Part shown: piece after piece, positions 1 to 8,754 of the stretch
Numbering within the stretch: position 1 is the first letter of the stretch
Layout: each line of letters opens with the position of its first letter
Source of the DNA: an uncultured Roseateles sp.
GTDB taxonomy: Bacteria; Pseudomonadota; Gammaproteobacteria; Burkholderiales; Burkholderiaceae_C
Length of the DNA stretch: 64,000 nucleotides
Direction: 5' to 3'
Assembly: GCF_963422335.1 (NCBI RefSeq)
Contig: NZ_OY729424.1
Span: 6,014,001 to 6,078,000, forward strand
The notes under the pieces: generated by a model
Database searches by the model: none
What the model was told of the DNA's origin: nothing
The model's input: only the letters and a program-made list of their open reading frames with translations
Program-made: the position numbers and the translations under genes

Positions 1-22
1 GCGGCTGGGGCTGGTGAGATGA
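1..22 (+). CDS. 3' tail of a gene, possibly aroE
   Basis: The second reading frame ends with TGA at 20-22, and that stop overlaps the mtgA ATG at 19 as ATGA. Only six codons lie inside the window, so the identity cannot be read from sequence. In Burkholderiales the gene before mtgA is commonly shikimate dehydrogenase (aroE), and the overlap fits such an operon; this is inference from gene order only. Confidence 0.3.
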
Positions 23-774
23 CAGCCGTGCTGCGCCATGCCGGCCGGCTGCTGGCGCTGCTGCTGCTGTGCCTGCTCGCCTTGCAGCTCTACTTCCTGC
101 TGCGCATCGCGCTGATGGCCGTCGTCGATCCGCAATCGACCACCTTCCAGCGCTCCGAGGCCTGGCGCCTGCTGACCGAGAAGCACTACATCGCCTGGAG
201 CCAGCAATGGGTGGATGACGCCGCGCTGTCGAAGAACCTCAAGCGGGCGGTCATCGCCAGCGAGGACGCAGGCTTCACCGACCACGGTGGCGTGGACTGG
301 GACGCGATCGAGAAGGCCTGGGAGCGCAATCAGCGCGAGGAGGCCCGGCTGGAGAAGCTCAAGCCCAAGCCCAAGGCGGGCGCGGCAGCCGAAAAGCCCA
401 AGCCCAAGGTCGTCGGCGGCTCGACGATCACCCAGCAGCTGGCCAAGAATCTGTTCCTCGGCAGCGAGCGCAGCCTGGCGCGCAAGGGCCAGGAGTTCGT
501 CATCACCTTGATGCTGGAGGCGGTGCTGAGCAAGCAGCGCATCCTGGAGATTTATCTGAACAGCGTCGAATGGGGCGAAGGCGTGTTCGGCGCCCAGGCC
601 GCTGCGCGGCACTACTTCCGCATCGATGCCAAGCAGCTGAGCGCCAATCAGGCCGCACGGCTGGCCGTGATGCTGCCGGCGCCCAAGCGCTTCGAGAAAC
701 GCCCCAACACCCCCTATGTGCTGGGAAGGGCCGGCACGATAGAGGCGCGGATGGGGGCGGTCGACCTGCCCTGA
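19..774 (+). CDS. mtgA: Monofunctional biosynthetic peptidoglycan transglycosylase
   Basis: Polymerises lipid II into glycan strands at the periplasmic face of the inner membrane. The 251-residue protein has an N-terminal membrane anchor (about residues 11-33) followed by a GT51 domain: the first motif EDAGFTDHGGVDW holds the catalytic Glu, then GGSTITQQLAKNLFL, RKGQEF and EIYLNSVEWGEGVFGAQAAA. It lacks a transpeptidase domain, as expected for MtgA. A Lys/Pro/Ala-rich insert of roughly 25 residues lies between the first two motifs and makes the protein slightly longer than usual. The ATG overlaps the stop of the preceding frame, which suggests translational coupling. Confidence 0.95.
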   Translation: MTAVLRHAGRLLALLLLCLLALQLYFLLRIALMAVVDPQSTTFQRSEAWRLLTEKHYIAWSQQWVDDAALSKNLKRAVIASEDAGFTDHGGVDWDAIEKAWERNQREEARLEKLKPKPKAGAAAEKPKPKVVGGSTITQQLAKNLFLGSERSLARKGQEFVITLMLEAVLSKQRILEIYLNSVEWGEGVFGAQAAARHYFRIDAKQLSANQAARLAVMLPAPKRFEKRPNTPYVLGRAGTIEARMGAVDLP

Positions 775-820
775 TAGCCTTGCAGCGAGGCGCTTGCGCC
801 CCACTGCCTAGAATGAGCCC

Positions 821-1435
821 ATGCCTTCCGCCTCTGATCTGACGATTGAAATCGCCGCCATCGCCGCCCGTCTGGTCGTCGATGAGGGCATGGAATACGG
901 CCCGGCCAAGCGGCGCGCGGTCAAAAGTCTGGGCCGCGGCCTGGAGCGGCGGGTCGAGCTGCCCGACAACGACCTGCTGGAAGAACAGGTGCGCGAGCAC
1001 ATCGCCCTGTTCTGCGGCGACACCCAGCCGCAGGAGCTGGCCGCAATGCGCGAGGTGGCGGCACTGTGGATGCAGCGCCTGGCCGAGTTCCGCCCGCACC
1101 TGACCGGTGCAGTCTGGCGCGGCACGGCGACAAGGCTGTCGGCCGTGCACCTGCAGCTGTATTGCGACGACTCCAAGGCGGCCGAGATCGCACTGATCAA
1201 CCAGCGGGTGGACTATGACGTGGGCAGCACCACCGGCCCACGCGGCCGCGAGGTCGACGTGCTGACCGTCGCCACGCCCAGCCCGGCGCTGGGCGAACTG
1301 GTGACGGTGCACTGCAGCGTGCTGGACTATGACGACCTGCGCGGTGGCCTCAAGGCCGACGCCAAGGGCGAACGTGAACGTGGTGACCTGCCGGCCCTGC
1401 GCCGGCTGATGGAGAGTGGCAATGCAACGGCGTGA
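821..1435 (+). CDS. Conserved-looking hypothetical protein
   Basis: A 204-residue soluble protein that I do not recognise as a named family. It has no signal peptide or membrane segment. The middle, around RLSAVHLQLYCDDSKAAEI and the following YDVGS, has an alpha/beta look that loosely recalls nucleotidyltransferase-like folds, but no diagnostic motif is present. The ATG at 821 lies 46 bases after mtgA. The 3' end overlaps the start of the downstream thioredoxin-like gene by about 20 bases, so the two are probably cotranscribed. Codon use matches neighbouring core genes, which argues for a real gene. Confidence 0.7.
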   Translation: MPSASDLTIEIAAIAARLVVDEGMEYGPAKRRAVKSLGRGLERRVELPDNDLLEEQVREHIALFCGDTQPQELAAMREVAALWMQRLAEFRPHLTGAVWRGTATRLSAVHLQLYCDDSKAAEIALINQRVDYDVGSTTGPRGREVDVLTVATPSPALGELVTVHCSVLDYDDLRGGLKADAKGERERGDLPALRRLMESGNATA

Positions 1436-1970
1436 CTGGTTGGTGGGCGGCGTCGGTGCCGCGGCGGCACTCATTGGCGCGGGCTGGGCCTGGCGCAGGC
1501 AAGCGAAGCCGGCACCACCGGCTGCCCCCGCGGCGGCCGATGGCGATGACTTGAGCGCGCTGTGGACCGCCAGCTTCACCCAGCCCGACGGCGGTGACCT
1601 GAAGATGGCCGACCTGCGCGGCAAGCCCCTGCTGATCAATTTCTGGGCCACCTGGTGTGCGCCCTGCGTCAAAGAAATGCCGGACCTGGACCGCTTCCAG
1701 CGTGACTTTGCCAAGCAGGGCTGGCAGGTCATCGGCCTGGCGGTGGATGGCCCGACGCCGGTGCGAGAGTTTCTGCAAAAAGTGAAAATCGGCTTCCCGA
1801 TCGGCCTGGCCGGTCTGGAGGGCACGGACCTCGGCCGGGCCTTGGGCAACAAGCAGGGCGGCCTGCCCTTCACCGTCGTCATCGGCCGCACGGGCAAACC
1901 CCTGTGGCGCAAGCTGGGCGGCAGCCACTACGATGAACTGGCCGCCAAAGCCGCTGAATGGGCGTCTTGA
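1416..1970 (+). CDS. TlpA/ResA-like thioredoxin-fold protein
   Basis: Probable membrane-anchored or exported thiol-disulfide oxidoreductase acting outside the cytoplasm. The N-terminus has a twin-arginine-like start (QRRDWLVGG) and a hydrophobic segment to about residue 27. The redoxin domain carries the active site FWATWCAPCVKEMP and the later GLPFTVVI segment with the cis-Pro. The open frame starts with GTG at 1416; an in-frame ATG lies at 1422. Either start overlaps the end of the preceding gene. Its partner is unknown; cytochrome maturation or reduction of a specific periplasmic protein are both possible. Confidence 0.85.
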   Translation: MAMQRRDWLVGGVGAAAALIGAGWAWRRQAKPAPPAAPAAADGDDLSALWTASFTQPDGGDLKMADLRGKPLLINFWATWCAPCVKEMPDLDRFQRDFAKQGWQVIGLAVDGPTPVREFLQKVKIGFPIGLAGLEGTDLGRALGNKQGGLPFTVVIGRTGKPLWRKLGGSHYDELAAKAAEWAS

Positions 1971-2078
1971 TAAGTCAAGTGCTTTCTTTCCGGGTTGAAT
2001 TGGCGATCTGAGCCTAAAACGCTTAAACTTCCGCCTTTCCGCTTCAGGATCACGGGAATTCCCGAGTCCCAGCCCAGT

Positions 2079-2540
2079 TTGAAACAGCTACTTGTCATCC
2101 ATGGTCCCAACCTGAACCTCTTGGGCATTCGCGAGCCCGGGGTTTATGGCTCGGTGACTTTGGAACAAATCAACGCTGAATTGGCGAAGATCGCCGGAGA
2201 TGCTGGCGCCAAGCTGGATTGCTTTCAAAGCAACCACGAAGGCGCCCTGATCGACCGCGTGCAGGCCGCAAGAACCGATGGCACGGCCTTCATCATCATC
2301 AATCCGGCCGGCTACACCCACACCAGCGTCGCCCTGCGCGATGCCTTGGCTGCGGTGGCTCTGCCCTTTGTTGAAGTGCACCTGTCCAATATCCACAAGC
2401 GAGAGGCCTTCCGCCATCACTCGTTCTTTTCCGAACTGGCCGTCGGCGTGATCTGCGGCCTGGGCCCAGCCGGCTATCGGCTGGCCCTGGACTATGCGCT
2501 CGCGCATTCCCTAGCCTCGCCCGCCCCCGGCAAGAGCTAG
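2079..2540 (+). CDS. aroQ: Type II 3-dehydroquinate dehydratase
   Basis: Converts 3-dehydroquinate to 3-dehydroshikimate in the shikimate pathway as a cytosolic dodecamer. Family motifs are all present: VIHGPNLNLLG with the following GVYG (catalytic Tyr and lid), QSNHEGALIDRVQ, INPAGYTHTSVALRDAL, and VHLSNIHKREAFRHHS with catalytic His. I start the protein at TTG 2079, giving MKQLLVIHGPNLNLLG and 153 residues, the normal family length. The frame is open upstream to about 1995, but that extension does not resemble AroQ. No strong ribosome binding site is visible, so the start is less certain than the function. Confidence 0.93.
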   Translation: MKQLLVIHGPNLNLLGIREPGVYGSVTLEQINAELAKIAGDAGAKLDCFQSNHEGALIDRVQAARTDGTAFIIINPAGYTHTSVALRDALAAVALPFVEVHLSNIHKREAFRHHSFFSELAVGVICGLGPAGYRLALDYALAHSLASPAPGKS

Positions 2541-2604
2541 AGTCCGGGCCTACGGCACGGCCGGCACCCATCCCCCATAACAATATGTCCGTTGGAGAGA
2601 ACCT

Positions 2605-3063
2605 ATGGATCTGCGCAAGCTCAAGACCCTGATCGACCTGGTGTCCGAATCAAACATCTCCGAACTGGAGATCACCGAAGCCGAAGGCAAGGTGCGCATC
2701 GTCAAGTCCGAGGCCGGCCAAGCCGTGCCCTACGTACAGCAGCAGGCACCGCAGACCATGGCCTACGCCCCGGCACCGGCACCCGTGGCCGCCGCCCCGG
2801 TAGCAGCCCCTGCAGCCCCGGTAGAGACCGGCCATGTCGTGAAGTCGCCGATGGTGGGCACCTTCTATCGCTCGTCCAACCCCGGCTCCAAGCCCTTTAT
2901 CGAGATCGGCAGCCAGGTCAAGGAAGGTGACGCCGTGTGCATCATCGAGGCGATGAAGATCATGAACGAGATCGATGCCGACCGCGCCGGCACGATCACG
3001 CAGATCCTGTGTGAGAACGGCCAGGCGATCGAATTCGGCCAGCCGCTGTTCATCATCGAGTGA
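2605..3063 (+). CDS. accB: Biotin carboxyl carrier protein of acetyl-CoA carboxylase
   Basis: Carries the biotin that is carboxylated by AccC and delivers CO2 to acetyl-CoA in the first step of fatty acid synthesis. The 152 residues comprise an N-terminal helical domain, an Ala/Pro linker (about residues 48-78) and a C-terminal biotinyl domain with the EAMKIMNEI motif, whose Lys is biotinylated, followed by the QPLFIIE end. A GGAGAG ribosome binding site precedes the ATG. accC follows after 10 bases, the usual accBC operon. Confidence 0.97.
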   Translation: MDLRKLKTLIDLVSESNISELEITEAEGKVRIVKSEAGQAVPYVQQQAPQTMAYAPAPAPVAAAPVAAPAAPVETGHVVKSPMVGTFYRSSNPGSKPFIEIGSQVKEGDAVCIIEAMKIMNEIDADRAGTITQILCENGQAIEFGQPLFIIE

Positions 3064-3073
3064 ATCAAGACCG

Positions 3074-4423
3074 ATGTTTAAAAAGATTCTGATCGCGAAC
3101 CGGGGTGAGATAGCCCTGCGGATTCAGCGTGCCTGCCGCGAGATGGGCATCAAGACGGTGGTGGTGTACTCCGAGGCCGACCGCGACGCCAAGTACGTGA
3201 AGCTGGCCGATGAGGCCGTCTGCATAGGCCCGGCCGCTTCGGCCCAGAGCTATCTGAGCATGACGGCCATCATCGCCACCGCCGAGGTGACCGATGCCGA
3301 GGCCATACACCCTGGCTATGGCTTTTTGTCGGAGAACGCCGACTTCGCCGAGCGGGTCGAGAACTCCGGTTTCACCTTCATCGGCCCGACCTCCGAGTCG
3401 ATCCGGCTGATGGGCGACAAGGTCTCGGCCAAGCAGGCGATGATCAAGGCCGGCGTGCCCTGCGTGCCCGGCTCCGAAGGCGCCCTGCCCGACGACCCCA
3501 AGGAAATCATCCGCCAGGCACGGGCCGTCGGCTATCCGGTCATCATCAAGGCGGCCGGCGGTGGTGGTGGACGCGGCATGCGCGTGGTCCACACCGAAGC
3601 CGCCCTGATCAATGCGGTGCAGACGACCAAGGCGGAGGCCGGCGCGGCCTTCGGCAATCCCGAGGTCTATATGGAGAAGTTCCTGGAGAACCCACGCCAT
3701 GTGGAGATCCAGATCCTCGCCGATACGCATAAGAACGCCGTCTGGCTGGGCGAGCGCGACTGCTCGATGCAGCGCCGCCACCAGAAGATCATCGAAGAAG
3801 CACCGGCACCGGGCATTCCCCGCCGCGTGATCGAGAAGATCGGCGACCGCTGCGCCGCCGCCTGCAAGCGCATGGGCTACCGTGGCGCCGGCACCTTCGA
3901 GTTCCTGTACGAGAACGGCGAGTTCTATTTCATCGAAATGAACACCCGCGTGCAGGTCGAGCATCCGGTGACCGAGCTGGTGACCGGCATCGACATCGTG
4001 CAGATGCAGATCCGCATCGCCGCCGGCGAGAAGCTGCCGTTCGCGCAGCGCAATATCGTCATGCGCGGCCACTCGATCGAGTGCCGCATCAATGCCGAGG
4101 ACCCGTACAAGTTCACGCCCTCGCCCGGCCGCATCACGATGTGGCACCCGCCCGGCGGCCCCGGTGTGCGCGTCGATTCGCATGCCTACACCAACTACTA
4201 CGTGCCGCCGAACTACGACTCGATGATTGGCAAGATCATCGTCCACGGCGACACCCGTGACCAGGCGCTGGCGCGCATGCGCATTGCGCTGTCCGAGACC
4301 GTGGTCGAAGGCATCCTGACCAATATCCCGCTGCACCGCGAGCTGATGGTGGACGCCAAGTTCATCGAAGGCGGCACCAGCATCCATTACCTGGAAGGCT
4401 GGATGAGCCAGCACAAGCGCTGA
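3074..4423 (+). CDS. accC: Biotin carboxylase subunit of acetyl-CoA carboxylase
   Basis: ATP-dependent carboxylation of biotin on AccB. The protein of 449 residues begins MFKKILIANRGEIALRI at ATG 3074; the frame is open further upstream, but that extension overlaps accB and is not family-like. ATP-grasp features are visible: the glycine loop KAAGGGGGRGMRVV, ERDCSMQRRHQK, the FIEMNTRVQVEHPVTE metal and bicarbonate site and the C-terminal GKIIVHG lobe. Length equals the family norm. The stop overlaps the prmA start as TGATG, a pairing common in betaproteobacteria. Confidence 0.97.
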   Translation: MFKKILIANRGEIALRIQRACREMGIKTVVVYSEADRDAKYVKLADEAVCIGPAASAQSYLSMTAIIATAEVTDAEAIHPGYGFLSENADFAERVENSGFTFIGPTSESIRLMGDKVSAKQAMIKAGVPCVPGSEGALPDDPKEIIRQARAVGYPVIIKAAGGGGGRGMRVVHTEAALINAVQTTKAEAGAAFGNPEVYMEKFLENPRHVEIQILADTHKNAVWLGERDCSMQRRHQKIIEEAPAPGIPRRVIEKIGDRCAAACKRMGYRGAGTFEFLYENGEFYFIEMNTRVQVEHPVTELVTGIDIVQMQIRIAAGEKLPFAQRNIVMRGHSIECRINAEDPYKFTPSPGRITMWHPPGGPGVRVDSHAYTNYYVPPNYDSMIGKIIVHGDTRDQALARMRIALSETVVEGILTNIPLHRELMVDAKFIEGGTSIHYLEGWMSQHKR

Positions 4424-5340
4424 TGTCCGAGTCGAAAACCCCCGCGATGTTTGAACTCGTCCTGATCTCGCGCGAGGACGATGTCGAGAACGTCAGCGAC
4501 GCGCTGGTGGAGCTCGATGCGCTGTCGGTCTCGGTCGAGGACGCCGATGCCGACACACCCGCCGAGCAGGCCCTGTTCGGCGAGCCCGGCATGCCGGTGC
4601 CCAAGGGCGGCTGGCAGCGCTCGGTGCTGCGCGCGCTCTATCCGGACGAGGCCTCGGCCACCGATGCCGCCACCCTGCTGCTGGCCCAGGACTGGGCCAG
4701 CAATGTGCATGTGCAGGCGATTCAGGAAGTGCCCGAGCAGGACTGGGTGCGGCTGACGCAATCGCAGTTCGCGCCGGTGGAGATCACCGAGACCTTCTGG
4801 ATCGTGCCGTCCTGGCATGAGGCGCCGGCGCAGGCCGAGCAGGTGATGCGGCTGGACCCGGGTCTGGCCTTCGGCACCGGCACCCACCCGACCACCCGCA
4901 TGTGCCTGCGCTGGATCGCCCGCCATGCCGATCTGGCCCCGGGCTGGGACCGCGTGCTGGACTACGGCTGCGGCTCCGGCATCCTGGCCATCGGCGCGGC
5001 GCTGTTCGGCGCACGCGATATCGACGCGGTCGACATCGACCCGGCGGCCGTGACCTCCTCGCATGCCAATGCGGCAGCCAACAAGGTGACCCTGACGGTT
5101 GGCCTGCCCGACAAGGCCAAGGGCATGTATCCGCTGGTGCTGGCCAATATCCTGGCCACGCCGCTGAAGCTGCTCGCGCCGCTGCTGTGCAATCACCTCG
5201 CGGCCGGTGGCCATCTGGTGCTGGCCGGCATTCTGGAGCGCCAGGCCGAAGAGCTGAAGGCCGCCTACGAACCCTGGCTCAAGCTCGAGGTCAGCGACTC
5301 GGAAGAGGGCTGGATTTTGATGACCGCCCAGCGGAATTAA
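4423..5340 (+). CDS. prmA: Ribosomal protein L11 methyltransferase
   Basis: SAM-dependent trimethylation of ribosomal protein L11. The C-terminal Rossmann domain shows GLAFGTGTHPTTRMCL, the SAM loop VLDYGCGSGILAIGA, an acidic end of the second strand (AVDIDP) and VLANILATPLK, all typical of PrmA. The N-terminal L11-recognition domain begins near the in-frame ATG at 4447 (MFELVLISRED), so the true start could be either 4423 or 4447; the 4423 ATG overlaps the accC stop. Function is secure. Confidence 0.94.
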   Translation: MSESKTPAMFELVLISREDDVENVSDALVELDALSVSVEDADADTPAEQALFGEPGMPVPKGGWQRSVLRALYPDEASATDAATLLLAQDWASNVHVQAIQEVPEQDWVRLTQSQFAPVEITETFWIVPSWHEAPAQAEQVMRLDPGLAFGTGTHPTTRMCLRWIARHADLAPGWDRVLDYGCGSGILAIGAALFGARDIDAVDIDPAAVTSSHANAAANKVTLTVGLPDKAKGMYPLVLANILATPLKLLAPLLCNHLAAGGHLVLAGILERQAEELKAAYEPWLKLEVSDSEEGWILMTAQRN

Positions 5341-5365
5341 GTCTTCTCCATGGCATGATTCCCGC

Positions 5366-6421
5366 ATGAGTCTTGCCACCCGTTGCACCGCTTGCGGCAC
5401 CGTTTTCCGGGTGGTGCAGGACCAGCTGAAAGTCTCCGAAGGTTGGGTGCGCTGCGGCCGTTGCGCCGAGGTGTTCGACGCCCGTGAGCAGTTGTTCGAT
5501 CTGGAGCGCGAGGCGCCGCCGCCCTGGCCCCGGCCAGCCGAGCCAGAGCCCGAACCGGAACCGCTGGACATCGCGCTGGACGACACCGGCTACGGGCAGC
5601 AATACCCGGCCCCCGAACCGGAGGAGGACGAGGCCCTCGCCGCACAGTCGCTGCCGCCCGAAGAAGAAGAAACCTGGGAGATGCGCGCCGGCGTTGACGG
5701 CAGCATGGCCCCCAGCGTGCCTGGCGACGAGACCCCGCCGCGCCGCTTCGAGAGTTCACAAGCCTGGCAGCCCTCCGAGCTGCCGCCCGAGCCCGCCACT
5801 GCCGACTTCGCTCCGATCTCGGACGAGGGGATGGGCTCACCCGACATCGCAGGCCTGGCCGCCGACCCGGAAGACTCGCCCCATGTGCCAGCCTTCGTGC
5901 GCAACGCGCCCAAGGCACGCATACCGATGAGCGCCAAGCAGCGCCGCCTGTGGCTCAGCGCCGGGCTGTTGCTGGCCCTGCTGCTGGCCTTGCAGGCGCT
6001 GTTCCACTTCCGCGATGCGCTGGCCGCCCAGCAGCCAGCGCTGGCCGAACCGTTGAAGCAGATGTGCCAGGCCCTGGGCTGCGAGATCCGGCCGCTGCAG
6101 CGCATCGAGGCGCTCAGCGTCGAGGGCAGTTCGCTGACCCGTGCACCGAACGAGGCCGGCGCCTACCGCCTGGCCGTGACCCTGCGCAATCGCGCCGATG
6201 CGCCGCTGGCCATGCCCTCGTTCGAGCTGAGCCTGAGCGATTCGGCCGGCGCCTTGCTGGCACGCAAAGTCTTGAGCCCGGCCGACTTTGCAGCCAGTGC
6301 GCCCTCGGTCGGCAACCCGGCCGGCATCATCGCGGCCCGCAGCGAGCTGAGCTTGCAGACCCAGCTGCGCGCCGGTGATGCGCGCCTGGTCGGCTACACC
6401 GTCGAGGTGTTCTACCCGTAG
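5366..6421 (+). CDS. Zinc-ribbon, DUF3426-type single-span membrane protein
   Basis: A protein of 351 residues with an MJ0042-type zinc ribbon at the N-terminus (TRCTACGTVF ... VRCGRCAEVF, four Cys), a long acidic Pro/Glu-rich linker (about residues 50-185), one membrane segment near residues 193-213 (LWLSAGLLLALLLALQAL) and an extracytoplasmic domain of the DUF3426 kind. This architecture is common in betaproteobacteria directly after prmA. Biochemical role unknown; the ribbon would sit in the cytoplasm. It begins 25 bases after prmA and is probably in the same operon. Confidence 0.85.
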   Translation: MSLATRCTACGTVFRVVQDQLKVSEGWVRCGRCAEVFDAREQLFDLEREAPPPWPRPAEPEPEPEPLDIALDDTGYGQQYPAPEPEEDEALAAQSLPPEEEETWEMRAGVDGSMAPSVPGDETPPRRFESSQAWQPSELPPEPATADFAPISDEGMGSPDIAGLAADPEDSPHVPAFVRNAPKARIPMSAKQRRLWLSAGLLLALLLALQALFHFRDALAAQQPALAEPLKQMCQALGCEIRPLQRIEALSVEGSSLTRAPNEAGAYRLAVTLRNRADAPLAMPSFELSLSDSAGALLARKVLSPADFAASAPSVGNPAGIIAARSELSLQTQLRAGDARLVGYTVEVFYP

Positions 6422-6433
6422 CGGAAAGGTCGG

Positions 6434-7756
6434 TCAGCGAGCGAGGATGCGCTCGCCCCATTGCCTGGCCTTGGCGCTGACTTCCTGCACGTCGACCGTC
6501 GTCAGCTGGCGGGCATTCAGCACGCGCCGGCCGCCCACCCAGACATCGCTGACATGCTCGCGCCCGGCCGCATAAACCAGCTGCGAGATCGGATCGAACA
6601 CCGGCTGGCACTCGGGTGAGCTCAAGTCCACGGCGGTCAGATCGGCCAGCTTGCCGGCGGCGATCGAGCCCAGCTCGTGCGCCCGCCCCAGCGCACGAGC
6701 GCCGGCCAGGGTTGCCATCTCCAGCGCCTTGTAGGCGGGCACGGCGCGCGGCGCATGGTTGCCGACCTTGGCCAGCAGTGCGGCGGCACGCATCTCGGTG
6801 AACATGTCCAGGCGGTTGTTGGATGCCGCGCCATCGGTGCCCAACGCCACGTTGACGCCCAGGTCCTGCACCGCCTGCACCGGGCTGATGCCCGAACCCA
6901 GCTTCATGTTCGACGAGGGGTTGTGCAGCAGATGCAGGCCGCGCGCGGCGCAGAGTTCGCGGTCGGCCTGATCCAGCGCCACCATGTGCACGGCCTGGAA
7001 GCGATCGTTCAACAGGCCGAGCTTGTCCAGCCGCGCCAGCGGGCGCATGCCGTGCTCCTTGAGCCCGCCTTCGACCTCGACCTGCGTCTCGTGCACATGG
7101 CAGTGCATGCGCAGGCCCAGGTCCTGGCACATCTGGCCCAATTGCAGAAAGGTCGCATCGCTCACCGTGTACGGCGCATGCGGGGCGATCGTGATATCGA
7201 TCAGCGGATGATTCTTGAACTGCTCATGGGCTTCCAGCCCGCGTGCGATGTATTCCTGCGCATTGGCCGCGTAAGGCGTCGGGAACTCCAGCACATTGAT
7301 CGAGGTGCCCAGGCGCATGCCCGCGTCAATGGCCGCACGTGCGCCATCGACGGGATAGAAATACATGTCGTTGGTGTAAGTGATGCCGCCGCGCAGCGAC
7401 TCCACCGCCGCCAGCCGCGTGCCGTCGTAGACGAACTCCGGCCCCATGAAGGCGCGCTCGATCGGCCAGATCGCGTTCTCCAGCCAGTCCATCAGGTCGC
7501 GGTCATCGGCCACGCCGCGCAGCAGGGTCATGGCCGAGTGCGCATGCATATTGATGAAGCCTGGGATCAGCACCTGCTCGGGCAGCAACACCTCCTCGGC
7601 CTGGGCACCGTACTGGGCGCGGGCCTGTTCGGTCGGCAGCACGGCGACGATGCGCTCGGCGTGCAGCACAACGCTGTGCCCGGTGAGCACGGGCTCCACG
7701 CCCTCCATGGGCACGACCCAGCGCGGGGAGATGATCAGGTACTGCTCGGTGCTCAT
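6434..7756 (-). CDS. TRZ/ATZ amidohydrolase, probable MTA/SAH- or nucleoside-type deaminase
   Basis: Metal-dependent amidohydrolase of 440 residues. The first metal site is GFINMHAHSAMTLLRG, followed by HCHVHETQVEVE, the IAPHAPYTVSD segment with metal-binding His, and the catalytic Asp in ALGTDGAASNN. This is the pattern of 5-methylthioadenosine/S-adenosylhomocysteine deaminases and related adenosine, guanine or triazine deaminases; the substrate cannot be fixed from sequence. I start at ATG 7756 (MSTEQYLIIS), five bases after the preceding gene's stop; the longer upstream frame is not family-like. As the last gene of the nucleoside operon it probably deaminates a purine nucleoside or base. 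Confidence 0.85.
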   Translation of the reverse strand: MSTEQYLIISPRWVVPMEGVEPVLTGHSVVLHAERIVAVLPTEQARAQYGAQAEEVLLPEQVLIPGFINMHAHSAMTLLRGVADDRDLMDWLENAIWPIERAFMGPEFVYDGTRLAAVESLRGGITYTNDMYFYPVDGARAAIDAGMRLGTSINVLEFPTPYAANAQEYIARGLEAHEQFKNHPLIDITIAPHAPYTVSDATFLQLGQMCQDLGLRMHCHVHETQVEVEGGLKEHGMRPLARLDKLGLLNDRFQAVHMVALDQADRELCAARGLHLLHNPSSNMKLGSGISPVQAVQDLGVNVALGTDGAASNNRLDMFTEMRAAALLAKVGNHAPRAVPAYKALEMATLAGARALGRAHELGSIAAGKLADLTAVDLSSPECQPVFDPISQLVYAAGREHVSDVWVGGRRVLNARQLTTVDVQEVSAKARQWGERILAR

Positions 7757-7761
7757 CTCTA

Positions 7762-8733
7762 TCAGGCCTTGGCGACGCGCTTCTCGGCGCGGATCTCGTC
7801 CAGCCGCTCGGCCAGATAGGCGCCGGCGGTGATGCTGTCGAACTGCTTGGGGTGGGCGGCATCGACGCAGCTGTCCAGGCAAGTCAGGTCCATCTCGGGC
7901 CGCGGGTGCAGGAAGAAGGGCACCGAGTAGCGCGAGGTGTGCCACAGCTCGCGCGGCGGGTTGACGACGCGGTGCGTGGTCGAGACCAGGCGCTTGTTGG
8001 TCAGGCGCTGCAGCATGTCGCCGACATTGATCGTCACATAGCCGGGTGGCGCCTGTATGGCCAGCCATTCGCCGTCCTTGGTCAGCACCTCCAGGCCCGA
8101 GGCCGAGGCGCCCATCAGCAGGGTGATCAGGTTGATGTCCTCATGCGCGGCGGCGCGCACGGCGCTGTCGGGCTCCTGCGTGATCGGCGGGTAGTGGATG
8201 GCGCGCAGGATGCTGCTGCCGCCCGTGATCTTGGCGTCGAAATAGTCCTCGGGCAGGTTCAGATAGACGGCGATGCCGCGCAGCAGATCGCGGCCACTGG
8301 CCTCCAGCGCCTCGTAGACCTGCTTGAGCGTGGGCGTGAAGTCTGGCTGCTCGGCGACCTGCACATTGCCCGGCTCGCTGCCATGCAGTGCATCCGTTGG
8401 GGCATGGGTCTGGCCGTGCTGCCAGAACTCCTTCATGTCGGCCACCTTCTCCGACTTCGCCACCTCGGTGCCGAAGGCGCTGTAGCCGCGCTGGCCCTTC
8501 AGGCCCGGCACCTCGTGCGCCTTCTTGGCCTCGACCGGCAGCTTGAAATAGTCCTCGACCTGCTGGAAGAGCTTGTTCTGCAACGCATCGTCCAGGTCAT
8601 GGCCGGTGACGACGGCAAAGCCAATGCCCGAGAACGAATCGCCCAGGGTCTGGATGAAGCGCAGCTTGCGAGCCGGGTCATTGCTGCGGTAGTCGCGCAG
8701 GTCAACAGTGGCGACGGGGAAGGGATTCGACAT
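7762..8733 (-). CDS. Isopenicillin N synthase-family 2-oxoglutarate/Fe(II) oxygenase
   Basis: Non-heme iron oxygenase of 323 residues. The C-terminal jelly-roll domain shows the HxD iron pair in AAHEDINLITLLMG, the distal His in RLVSTTHRVVNPP, and the RYSVPFFLHP segment whose Arg and Ser bind the 2-oxoglutarate carboxylate. The N-terminal DIOX_N-type domain begins PVATVDLRDY. ATG 8733 has a GGAG ribosome binding site; the frame extends a little upstream without support. It lies inside a nucleoside uptake and hydrolysis operon, so a nucleobase or nucleoside is the likeliest substrate, but this is inference from neighbourhood. Confidence 0.82.
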   Translation of the reverse strand: MSNPFPVATVDLRDYRSNDPARKLRFIQTLGDSFSGIGFAVVTGHDLDDALQNKLFQQVEDYFKLPVEAKKAHEVPGLKGQRGYSAFGTEVAKSEKVADMKEFWQHGQTHAPTDALHGSEPGNVQVAEQPDFTPTLKQVYEALEASGRDLLRGIAVYLNLPEDYFDAKITGGSSILRAIHYPPITQEPDSAVRAAAHEDINLITLLMGASASGLEVLTKDGEWLAIQAPPGYVTINVGDMLQRLTNKRLVSTTHRVVNPPRELWHTSRYSVPFFLHPRPEMDLTCLDSCVDAAHPKQFDSITAGAYLAERLDEIRAEKRVAKA

Positions 8734-8754
8734 GATGGCTCCGAATAGGTGGTG

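Noticed and set aside
503..1912. 469-codon minus-strand frame spanning mtgA, the hypothetical gene and the thioredoxin gene
   Set aside because: Antisense to three genes in a row with no family features.
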